A stretch of 64,000 bases of DNA from Streptomyces sp. Sge12. GTDB lineage: Bacteria > Actinomycetota > Actinomycetes > Streptomycetales > Streptomycetaceae. The notes under the pieces were generated by a model. The model worked only from the letters and a program-made list of their open reading frames with translations, ran no database searches and was not told the origin of the DNA. Every line of letters starts with the position of its first letter. The stretch's first letter is position 1. Shown here piece after piece: positions 8,873 to 15,581 of this stretch. The stretch covers positions 3,712,001 through 3,776,000 of the forward strand of contig NZ_CP020555.1 in assembly GCF_002080455.1 (NCBI RefSeq), in the 5' to 3' direction. Position numbers and translations under genes: made by a program.

Positions 8873-8901
8873 GGGCGGTATCCCCTCGGGGGATGCCGCC
8901 C
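8873..8901 (+). terminator. Terminator downstream of ppa
   Basis: GGGCGGTATCCCC (8873-8885) pairs with GGGGATGCCGCCC (8889-8901) over 13 bp with one G-U pair and a 3-base loop. It lies 57 bases after the ppa stop. Confidence 0.7.
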
Positions 8902-9000
8902 GTCGTCGTGTGCACGGGAGGGCGGGGCCGGTCTGGGTATGCGGCGGGAGGAAACGATTCCGCATACTGATACCCACGGTGATCACGGACTGGAGGACGC

Positions 9001-10641
9001 GTGGCGGAGGCCGACGGGGCAGAGGACAGGAAGCCCCAGTCCGACGAGGCGCACAGCGCCTTCACGCCGCCGCCCGGGATGGAGCCGGAGGCTCCGGAGG
9101 AGGACCAGCCCACCTCCGAATTCGCTCTTCCGGCGGGCACCGAACCGGCGCAGCCGGAGCCCGAGGGGTCCGCCTTCGCCACCCCCGCCACCTACCGGGC
9201 CTCGCAGTCCCCGCTCGCCTACACGCCCGGCCAGGGTTTCCCCGTCGTACGGATGAAGGAATCGCCCTGGCAGGACCGGATGCGCACGATGCTGCGCATG
9301 CCGGTCGACATCCGGCCCGTGCCGGAGCTGGTCCAGAGGCAGAGCGAGGCGGGTCCCGCCGTGGGCCGCGTGCTCGACCTGACCCTGCGCATCGGCGAGC
9401 TGCTGCTCGCGGGCGGTGAGGGCGCCGAGGACGTGGAGGCCGCGATGTTCGCCGTGGCCCGCTCCTACGGGCTGGACCGCTGCGAGCCGACCGTCACCTT
9501 CACCATGCTGTCGATCACCCACCACCCCTCGCTGGTGGGCGACCCGGTCTCGGCCAGCCGCACCGTGCGCCGCCGCGGCACCGACTACAACCGGCTCGCG
9601 GCCGTGTTCCGGCTCGTGGACGACATCAGCGCGCACGAGATCGACGTGTCGCTGGAGGAGGCCTACCGGCGCCTCGCCGAGATCCGCCGCAACCGGCACC
9701 CGTACCCCGGCTGGATGCTCACCGCCTCCGCCGGACTGCTCGCCGGCGCCGCCTCCACCCTGGTCGGCGGTGGGGTCCTCGTCTTCTTCGCCGCCGCGAT
9801 CGGTGCGATCCTCGGCGACCGCCTGGCCTGGCTGTGCGCCGGCCGCGGACTGCCCGAGTTCTACCAGTTCGTGGTCGCCGCGATGCCGCCCGCCGCGATC
9901 GGGGTGGCCCTGAACATGACCGCCATCGACGTCAAGGCCTCCGCGGTGATCACCGGTGGGCTGTTCGCCCTGCTGCCGGGACGGGCCCTGGTGGCGGCCG
10001 TGCAGGACGGCCTGACCGGCTACTACATCACCGCGTCGGCCCGGCTGCTGGAGGTCATGTACCTCTTCATCGGCATCATCATGGGCGTGCTGGTGGTGCT
10101 CTACGTCGGCTTGCAGTTCGACGCCTCGCCGCGGCCGGAGGAGGTCCTGGAGATCCAGCAGCGGCCGCTGATCCAGATCGCCGCCTCGATGGTGCTGGTG
10201 TTCACCTTCGCGATCCTGCTCCAGCAGGAACGCTCCACGGTGGTGATCGTGACGCTCAACGGCGCGGTCGCCTGGGTCACCTTCGGGGCCCTGCACTACG
10301 CGGGGGGCATCCCGCCCGTACCCTCCACGGCCATCGCCGCCGGGCTGGTCGGCCTGTTCGGGCAGCTCTTCTCCCGCTACCGCTTCGCGTCCGCCCTGCC
10401 GTACGTGACCGCCGCCATCGGCCCGCTGCTGCCCGGCTCGGCGACGTACTACGGGCTGCTGCTGATCGCGGAGGACCGGCTGAACGAGGGCCTGGGCTCG
10501 CTGGTGAACGCCGCGGCCATCGCGCTGGCCATCGCGATCGGCGTGAACCTCGGGTCGGAGGCCTCCCGGCTGTTCATGCGCATCCCGGGGGCCGCGAGCG
10601 CCGCCAAGCGCCGTGCGGCGAAGCGGACCCGCGGCTTCTGA
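9001..10641 (+). CDS. ThrE-type threonine/serine exporter family protein
   Basis: A 546-residue integral membrane protein of the ThrE (DUF1212/DUF3815) fold, which exports threonine and serine in Corynebacterium. The first 110 residues are acidic and Pro-rich and probably cytoplasmic. The conserved soluble half (GEGAEDVEAAMFAVARSYG ... EIDVSLEEAYRRLAEI) follows. About ten hydrophobic helices run from residue 240 to 530, in two groups separated near IIMGVLVVLYVGLQF, with a basic C-terminus. The GTG start at 9001 has a good GGAGGA site. The exported substrate here is unproven. Confidence 0.88.
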   Translation: MAEADGAEDRKPQSDEAHSAFTPPPGMEPEAPEEDQPTSEFALPAGTEPAQPEPEGSAFATPATYRASQSPLAYTPGQGFPVVRMKESPWQDRMRTMLRMPVDIRPVPELVQRQSEAGPAVGRVLDLTLRIGELLLAGGEGAEDVEAAMFAVARSYGLDRCEPTVTFTMLSITHHPSLVGDPVSASRTVRRRGTDYNRLAAVFRLVDDISAHEIDVSLEEAYRRLAEIRRNRHPYPGWMLTASAGLLAGAASTLVGGGVLVFFAAAIGAILGDRLAWLCAGRGLPEFYQFVVAAMPPAAIGVALNMTAIDVKASAVITGGLFALLPGRALVAAVQDGLTGYYITASARLLEVMYLFIGIIMGVLVVLYVGLQFDASPRPEEVLEIQQRPLIQIAASMVLVFTFAILLQQERSTVVIVTLNGAVAWVTFGALHYAGGIPPVPSTAIAAGLVGLFGQLFSRYRFASALPYVTAAIGPLLPGSATYYGLLLIAEDRLNEGLGSLVNAAAIALAIAIGVNLGSEASRLFMRIPGAASAAKRRAAKRTRGF

Positions 10642-10701
10642 GGCCCCCGCGGGACCTCGGGCCCGCGCAGGCCCCGTACGCGGGCCCCGCCGCGGGCACA
10701 C

Positions 10702-10740
10702 GTACGCCCCGGGGCCTCTCGTGGGCCTCCGGGGCGGTAC
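10702..10740. terminator. Bidirectional terminator between ThrE-type and DedA genes
   Basis: GTAC-GCCCCGG-GGCC and GGCC-T-CCGGGGC-G-GTAC face each other around TCTCGTG. This is a long GC stem with single-base bulges between two convergent genes. Confidence 0.65.
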
Positions 10741-10781
10741 GGGCGTGCGGGGTGCTTACGGGGCGGGGCGGCGCGGGCGGC

Positions 10782-11492
10782 TCAGCGCTTGGCGTGCCGG
10801 CCGCGCGCGCCGGGGGCCTGCGGGCCGGAGCCGTCGGCGGCGGGAGCCGCGGCCGACTCGGCGCCGGCGTTCGCCTTGCTCTCCTTGCGGGCCTTCAGCA
10901 CCTCGAAGACCACCGGGACGACCGACAGCAGGACGATGCCCACCAGGATCGACTCGACGTTGGTCTTGATGAACTCGATCTGCCCGAGCCAGTAGCCGGC
11001 GATCGTGACGCCCGCTCCCCAGCCGATGCCGCCGATGATGTTGTAGGTGAGGAAGGTGCGGTACTTCATCGTGCCGGCGCCCGCGACCATCGGGGCGAAG
11101 GTACGAATGATCGGCACGAAGCGGGCGAGCACGATGGCCTTGGGGCCGTGCTTGTCCATGAACTCGTGCGCCTTGTCCAGGTTCTCCCGCTTGAAGAGCT
11201 TGGACTTCGGCCGGTTGAAGAGCTTCGGCCCGAAGAACTTGCCGATCATGTAACCGACCTGGTCACCGATGATCGCGGCGGCCACGATCAGGGTGCAGAC
11301 CAGCCACAGCGGCTGCTTGATGTACTGCCCGTCCGCGACCAGCAGGCCCGCCGTGAAGAGCAGGGAGTCGCCGGGGAGGAATGCGAAGAGTCCCGACTCG
11401 GCGAAGACGATGACCAGGATGCCGATCAGACCGAAGTGCGAGATCAGATAGTCCGGGGACAGCCACTCAGGGCCGAGCGCAAGCGTATACAC
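10782..11492 (-). CDS. DedA family membrane protein
   Basis: The DedA/SNARE-associated fold: FAESGLFAFLPGDSLLFTAG and VLARFVPIIRTFAPMVAGAGTM are the two re-entrant signature regions. Relatives such as UptA and PopT move undecaprenyl phosphate or phospholipids across the membrane, so a lipid-carrier recycling role is likely. The GTG at 11492 (VYTLALGPEWL) has AGGAGAG upstream and gives 236 residues. A TTG at 11546 has none. The C-terminus is a basic and Ala-rich cytoplasmic tail. It converges with the ThrE-type gene. Confidence 0.88.
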   Translation of the reverse strand: MYTLALGPEWLSPDYLISHFGLIGILVIVFAESGLFAFLPGDSLLFTAGLLVADGQYIKQPLWLVCTLIVAAAIIGDQVGYMIGKFFGPKLFNRPKSKLFKRENLDKAHEFMDKHGPKAIVLARFVPIIRTFAPMVAGAGTMKYRTFLTYNIIGGIGWGAGVTIAGYWLGQIEFIKTNVESILVGIVLLSVVPVVFEVLKARKESKANAGAESAAAPAADGSGPQAPGARGRHAKR

Positions 11493-11613
11493 GGGTTCCG
11501 GGCTCTCCTGGATCGGGGGGGCGTAAGGCGGAAGGAGCGGTTTCAATTATCAACGCACACGACCCCCACCCGGTTCCAGGGACCGGAGGGGGTCGGATGC
11601 GTGACCTTCGCGC

Positions 11614-12372
11614 CTACACCTTGCGTACGGCGTTGGCCATGATCGCGTCCCGCAGGAAGACGGCCAGCCCCGGCCGGACGGCGTCGTAGGTGGCCGTGAA
11701 CCGCTCGTCCGCCACGTACATCTCGCCCAGGCTGGTGTGCATCTCGTACGAGCAGGTGTAGCAGTTCCCGTCGATCCAGCCGCGGTGCTCCTCGGCCAGG
11801 TCCATGGCCTCCTCGGACTCCGCGGCCGCTCCCGCGTCCATCAGCGCGGCCAGCCGCCGGTTGATGTCGCCGGCCTCGGCCAGGATCCGCTGCCAGTCCT
11901 CCTTCGTGCAGGCGGCGGCCCGGCGCTGCGACTCGGCGTAGGCGTCCGTGCCGCCCCAGCGCTGTTCGGCCTCCGCGGCGTACTGGTCGGGATCGAAGTC
12001 CCCGAAGACCTCGAACTTCTCCTCGGGCGTGAGGTTGATGCCCATCTTCTTCGCCTCCATGGCGTGCTCAACGGCCTTGGCCATCTGCTGGAGCCGGTCG
12101 ATCCGGTCGGTCAGCAGGGCATGCTGCCGGCGCAGATGCTCCCGCGGATCCGTTTCCGGGTCGTCCAGCAGGACCGCGACCTCGTCGAGGGGGAAGCCGA
12201 GCTCCCGGTAGAACAGGATCCGCTGCAGCCGGTCCAGGTCGGCGTCGTCGTACCGCCGGTGTCCCGCACTGCTGCGCCCGCTCGGGGAGAGCAGGCCGAT
12301 CTCGTCGTAGTGGTGCAGGGTGCGCACCGTGACTCCGGCGAATCCGGCGACCTGGCCCACGGAGTGACTCAT
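11614..12372 (-). CDS. tipA: TipA: MerR-family regulator with TipAS drug-binding domain
   Basis: The 252-residue TipAL. An N-terminal MerR winged helix (residues 1-75, SVGQVAGFAGVTVRTLHHYDE) is followed by a coiled coil. The C-terminal TipAS domain starts at M110 (MGINLTPEEKFEVFGDF). In Streptomyces lividans, thiopeptides bind TipAS, Cys214 forms the covalent bond, and TipAL then activates its own promoter. Numbering aligns exactly: C207 is kept (NCYTCSYEMHTS) but residue 214 is Ser, and an extra Cys sits at 204. Covalent capture is therefore doubtful. ATG at 12372. An internal ATG at 12045 with GGAGGCGAAGAAG upstream would make TipAS alone (143 residues), as in the classical gene. Confidence 0.93.
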   Translation of the reverse strand: MSHSVGQVAGFAGVTVRTLHHYDEIGLLSPSGRSSAGHRRYDDADLDRLQRILFYRELGFPLDEVAVLLDDPETDPREHLRRQHALLTDRIDRLQQMAKAVEHAMEAKKMGINLTPEEKFEVFGDFDPDQYAAEAEQRWGGTDAYAESQRRAAACTKEDWQRILAEAGDINRRLAALMDAGAAAESEEAMDLAEEHRGWIDGNCYTCSYEMHTSLGEMYVADERFTATYDAVRPGLAVFLRDAIMANAVRKV

Positions 12373-12403
12373 CTCTTCCGCCCTCTGGTTGGGTACGCCC
12401 TTC

Positions 12404-12434
12404 ACTGTGGTCCCTCACGCGGCGTGAGGTGCAA
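12404..12434 (-). promoter_or_regulatory. tipA autoregulated promoter and operator
   Basis: On the minus strand: -35 TTGCAC (12429-12434), a 19-base spacer and -10 CACAGT (12404-12409). The long spacer is the MerR-type arrangement. The spacer contains the inverted repeat CCTCACGC-C-GCGTGAGG (12413-12429). This closely matches the classical ptipA promoter as I remember it (TTGCACCTCACGTCACGTGAG). Confidence 0.85.
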
Positions 12435-12444
12435 GTCCCCGCTC

Positions 12445-12464
12445 GGGCCCCTTCGCGGGGTCCC
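12445..12464 (-). terminator. Hairpin after ABC permease gene
   Basis: Minus strand GGGACCCC-GCGAA-GGGGCCC, a short GC stem with one bulge. It lies between the permease stop (12486) and the tipA promoter, and would insulate tipA from read-through. Confidence 0.5.
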
Positions 12465-12485
12465 GTCGCACGGGTGCTGCGGCCG

Positions 12486-13304
12486 CTACTTGCTCAGGGC
12501 CCGGAACCTCGCCACCGCCAGCGGGAAGAAGACCGCCAGCAGCAGCACCGGCCAGCCCACGGCGAGCAGCGCGGCATGGTCGGCGGCCCACGACGGCCCG
12601 GCCGCCGCCGGATTGCCGAACAGGTCGCGGACCGCAGTGGCCGTCGCCGACATCGGGTTCCATTCCACCACCGCCCCCAGCCAGCCCGGCATCGCCTCCG
12701 GCGTGGCGAACGCGTTGGAGAGGAAGCCCACCGGCCACACCAGGATCTGCACCGCCTGCACCAGCTCCGGACGGCCCGCGACCATGCCCAGGCAGATGCC
12801 GATCCACAGCATCGCGAAGCGCAGCAGCAGGAGCAGCGCGAAGGCCAGCAGCACGGCCGCCGGGGAGCCGTGCCAGCGCCAGCCCAGCAGCAGGCCGACG
12901 CCCGCGAGGACGGCGAGGCCCACCGCCGACTGGAGCATGTCCGCCGCGCTGCGGCCGACCAGCACCGCGGCCGAGGACATCGGCATGGCGCGGAACCGGT
13001 CGATCACCCCCTTGCCCAGGTCCTGGGTGACCGCGGTCATCGTCGACTCCAGCCCGAAGGCCATGGTCAGCGCGAGCATCCCGGGCACCAGGAACTCGAC
13101 GTACTCGCCGTCGATCCCGCGCCCGCCCCCGACCAGGAAGCCGAACATCAGCAGCAGCATCACCGGGAAGACCAGGCCGACGAGCATCTGGACCGGCTGG
13201 CGCGCCCAGTGCGCGAGCTCGCGCCGGGTCATCGTCCAGGAGTCCTGGATCACCCAGGGCACGCCCGGGCCGGTGCGCGCGGTCATGGTCGTGTGCGCAG
13301 TCAT
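12486..13304 (-). CDS. ABC-2 type transporter permease (DrrB-like)
   Basis: A 272-residue membrane subunit. An N-terminal soluble stretch (WTMTRRELAHWARQPVQ) precedes six predicted helices, with the ABC-2 signature LVFPVMLLLMFGFLVGG and the later FLSNAFATPEAMPGW common to DrrB and daunorubicin-type exporters. The ATG at 13304 overlaps the upstream ATPase stop in an ATGA quartet, so the two are translationally coupled. The pair probably exports a hydrophobic compound or confers drug tolerance. Substrate unknown. Expression is probably controlled by the PadR protein encoded upstream. Confidence 0.93.
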   Translation of the reverse strand: MTAHTTMTARTGPGVPWVIQDSWTMTRRELAHWARQPVQMLVGLVFPVMLLLMFGFLVGGGRGIDGEYVEFLVPGMLALTMAFGLESTMTAVTQDLGKGVIDRFRAMPMSSAAVLVGRSAADMLQSAVGLAVLAGVGLLLGWRWHGSPAAVLLAFALLLLLRFAMLWIGICLGMVAGRPELVQAVQILVWPVGFLSNAFATPEAMPGWLGAVVEWNPMSATATAVRDLFGNPAAAGPSWAADHAALLAVGWPVLLLAVFFPLAVARFRALSK

Positions 13305-14236
13305 GCGGCCACCTCCGCGGCGTCCGTACGGTCGGTCAGGTGCAGGAAGACCTCGTCGAGCGTGGGGCGGCGGACGGCGAGGTCCGCCGCCTCGATGCCC
13401 GCCTCCTCCAGCACGCGCAGGGTCAGGGCCAGGCCCGCCATCCGGTCCTCCACCGGGAAGCTCAGGGTCGCGGAGTCCGGGTCCACGGCCGGATCCGGCA
13501 GCAGCCGCGCCGCCTGCGCGAGCCGGGCCGCGTCCCGCAGGACGACGACGATCCGGTCGGCCCCGACGAGGGACTTCAGCTCGTCGGCCGTGCCCTCGGC
13601 CGCCACCCGCCCCCCGTCGATCAGCGTGATGCGGTCGGCCAGTTGGTCGGCCTCCTCCAGGTACTGCGTGGTCAGCAGGACGGTCGTGCCGCCGCCGACC
13701 AGCGAGCGGACCGCGCTCCACACCTCGGTGCGGCCGCGGGGGTCGAGCCCGGTGGTGGGCTCGTCCAGGAAGAGCACCTCCGGCTCGGTGATCAGGGAGG
13801 CCGCGAGGTCGAGCCGGCGCCGCATCCCGCCGCTGTACTGCTTCACGGGCCGCCGGCCGGTGTCGGCGAGGCCGAAGCGGTCCAGCAGTTCGTCGGCGCG
13901 CAGGCCGGCCCGGCGGGCGCCGAGGTGGTTCAGGCGGCCGAACATCTCCAGGTTCTGCCGCCCGCCCAGCCCCTCGTCGAGCGCCGCGTGCTGGCCGAGC
14001 AGCCCGATCCGGGCCCGGACGGCCGGGGCCTGGGTGCGTACGTCGTGGCCGGCGACCCGGACCACGCCCTCGTCGTGCCGCAGCAGGGTGCTCATGATGC
14101 GCACGGCCGTGGTCTTTCCGGCGCCGTTGGGGCCGAGCACGGCCTGCACCGTGCCGGGCTTCACCTCCAGGTCGAGGCCCGCCAGTGCGGACTTGTCGCC
14201 GTACCGCTTGTGGACACCTTCGGCGAAGATCGCCAA
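13301..14236 (-). CDS. ABC transporter ATP-binding protein (DrrA-like)
   Basis: 311 residues with Walker A GPNGAGKTT, signature YSGGMRRRLDLAASL, Walker B VLFLDEPTTGLDPRGR, and the C-terminal extension of the DrrA/CcmA drug-export group. The likely start is TTG at 14236 (LAIFAEGVHKRYG), which has GAGGGAGCGG just upstream. A TTG at 14257 would lie inside a palindromic operator and has no ribosome site. It is coupled to the permease by an ATGA overlap. Two PadR-type palindromes sit directly upstream of this start. Confidence 0.93.
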   Translation of the reverse strand: MAIFAEGVHKRYGDKSALAGLDLEVKPGTVQAVLGPNGAGKTTAVRIMSTLLRHDEGVVRVAGHDVRTQAPAVRARIGLLGQHAALDEGLGGRQNLEMFGRLNHLGARRAGLRADELLDRFGLADTGRRPVKQYSGGMRRRLDLAASLITEPEVLFLDEPTTGLDPRGRTEVWSAVRSLVGGGTTVLLTTQYLEEADQLADRITLIDGGRVAAEGTADELKSLVGADRIVVVLRDAARLAQAARLLPDPAVDPDSATLSFPVEDRMAGLALTLRVLEEAGIEAADLAVRRPTLDEVFLHLTDRTDAAEVAA

Positions 14237-14253
14237 AACCGCTCCCTCATTAG

Positions 14254-14263
14254 TCAAATTTGA
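14254..14263. promoter_or_regulatory. PadR-type operator, proximal copy
   Basis: Perfect 10-bp palindrome TCAAATTTGA, flanked by TAG on the left and GTAG on the right. It lies 18 bases upstream of the proposed ATPase start codon, so a bound repressor would block transcription or initiation. Confidence 0.6.
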
Positions 14264-14303
14264 GTAGCTGGGCCGCCCAAGGTAATGCCCGGTCTTGGGC
14301 TAG

Positions 14304-14313
14304 TCAAACTTGA
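14304..14313. promoter_or_regulatory. PadR-type operator, distal copy
   Basis: TCAAACTTGA, again preceded by TAG, exactly 50 bp from the proximal copy (five helical turns, same face). It abuts the stop codon of the PadR gene. Confidence 0.6.
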
Positions 14314-14943
14314 TTACGCATCCTGTCGCGCGGCGTACGGATTCTCCTGGCCGTCCGCGAGGACCCCCACGAACGGATCACCGCCCTCGCCCGCGAAGGA
14401 GTACGCGCCCCCCTCGATCCGGGCGACCAGCCCCCGCGTCCACTCCGCCTCGGCATCCGCGGAGTGGACCCACATGTGCATGATCTCGCCGATGTGCCCC
14501 AGCGACTCCGGGCCGCCCTCCGGCGTGTAGTACTCCGTCACCGACGACCGCCACAGCGCCAGCTTCGCCATCCGCTCCCGGAGCAGCGCGAGCACCTCCG
14601 CCCGCGGCAGATCGACCATGAAGCCGATCGCCGCCGACAGCACGTCCGTCTTCTGGTCGTAGGCGGCGAGGGCCTCGCGCAGCAGCCGGAAGTACTCCTC
14701 GCGGCCGGCGTCCGTCACCTCGTACTCGGTGCGCGGCGGGCCGCCCGCCGCGCTCGGCGCCACCTCGTGCGCGTGCAGGACGCCCTGCTTCGCCATCTGC
14801 TTCAGCGCGTGGTAGATCGATCCGGGCTTCGTGTTCGACCACTCGTGGGCGCCCCAGTACTCCAGGTCGTTGCGTACCTGGTACCCGTGGGCCCGCCCGT
14901 GCTGGCGGACCGCACCGAGGACAAGAAGCCGGATCGCTGACAT
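14314..14943 (-). CDS. PadR family transcriptional regulator
   Basis: 209 residues: a winged helix-turn-helix (residues 1-85, IRLLVLGAVRQHGRAHGYQV ... SIYHALKQMAKQGVL), then a C-terminal helical Vir_act_alpha_C-type region (FRLLREALAAYDQK onward) that mediates dimerisation. PadR proteins usually repress adjacent exporter genes and release DNA on binding small hydrophobic ligands. It stands 77 bases upstream of the DrrA-like gene in the same direction, with two palindromes in that gap. Stop is TAA, rare here. The ATG at 14943 has a poor ribosome site. Confidence 0.92.
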   Translation of the reverse strand: MSAIRLLVLGAVRQHGRAHGYQVRNDLEYWGAHEWSNTKPGSIYHALKQMAKQGVLHAHEVAPSAAGGPPRTEYEVTDAGREEYFRLLREALAAYDQKTDVLSAAIGFMVDLPRAEVLALLRERMAKLALWRSSVTEYYTPEGGPESLGHIGEIMHMWVHSADAEAEWTRGLVARIEGGAYSFAGEGGDPFVGVLADGQENPYAARQDA

Positions 14944-14966
14944 GGGGCCAGGCTACTCACCCCCGC

Positions 14967-15479
14967 TCACCCCATGGCGCGGGTGCCGTCCAGGGACTCC
15001 CGCACGATGTCGGCGTGGCCCGCGTGCCGGGCGAACTCCTCCACCAGGTGCAGGAGCATCCAGCGGATCGAGACCTTGCCGTTCTCGGGGAACCACGGCG
15101 CCGGCGGCAGTGGGAAGGTGGCGTCCAGGCTCGGGACCTCGGCGACGAAGGCCGCCGTCTGCTCCGCGACGTCGTCCCAGAAGGCCAGCACCGACGGGAC
15201 GGACTCACCTTCGACCAGCCGGAAGGCCTCGGCCCAGGTCTCCTCGGTGCGCCCCAGCTCGTTCGGCCGCTGCTGGGCCATCCGCAGCCAGCTCAGTTCG
15301 CACTCGGCCACGTGCTTGAGCAGCCCGGACAGGGTGAGCTCGCTGACGCTGGGCCGGCTCGCGGCCTGCTCCTCACTGAGCCCGAGGAGCGATTCGCGGA
15401 TCGCCGTGCGCTGGGCCTCGACGAAGGCGAGGAGCGTGCCGCGCTCGTCGCCGAGGACCTCGGTGGAAATCTGAGCCAT
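14967..15479 (-). CDS. DinB family protein (DUF664)
   Basis: A 170-residue four-helix DinB-fold protein. The potential metal ligands are H in LLKHVAECEL and the later HLVEEFARHAGHADIVRE cluster, as in the mycothiol-dependent S-transferase branch (DUF664). Actinobacteria use such enzymes with mycothiol in detoxification, so a thiol-transfer role is possible but not shown. The ATG at 15479 (MAQISTEVLGDERG) is favoured over a GTG-like extension to 15533. It ends 24 bases before the PadR gene in the same direction and may share its transcript. Confidence 0.88.
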   Translation of the reverse strand: MAQISTEVLGDERGTLLAFVEAQRTAIRESLLGLSEEQAASRPSVSELTLSGLLKHVAECELSWLRMAQQRPNELGRTEETWAEAFRLVEGESVPSVLAFWDDVAEQTAAFVAEVPSLDATFPLPPAPWFPENGKVSIRWMLLHLVEEFARHAGHADIVRESLDGTRAMG

Positions 15480-15581
15480 GACCTGACCGCCTTCTGCTGG
15501 AGCCGTACCGCCGGGGGCTGCTCCCTCCGACACGACACACGCTACGGACCATTGCGGTCAGGTCCTGTCCTCAATACGCGG

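Noticed and set aside
14255..14257. TTG at 14257 as start of the DrrA-like gene
   Set aside because: It lies within the palindrome TCAAATTTGA and has no ribosome site, whereas TTG 14236 has GAGGGAGC.
12486..14943. PadR plus ABC genes as part of an antibiotic cluster
   Set aside because: No biosynthetic genes are nearby; the unit is a typical stand-alone regulated exporter.
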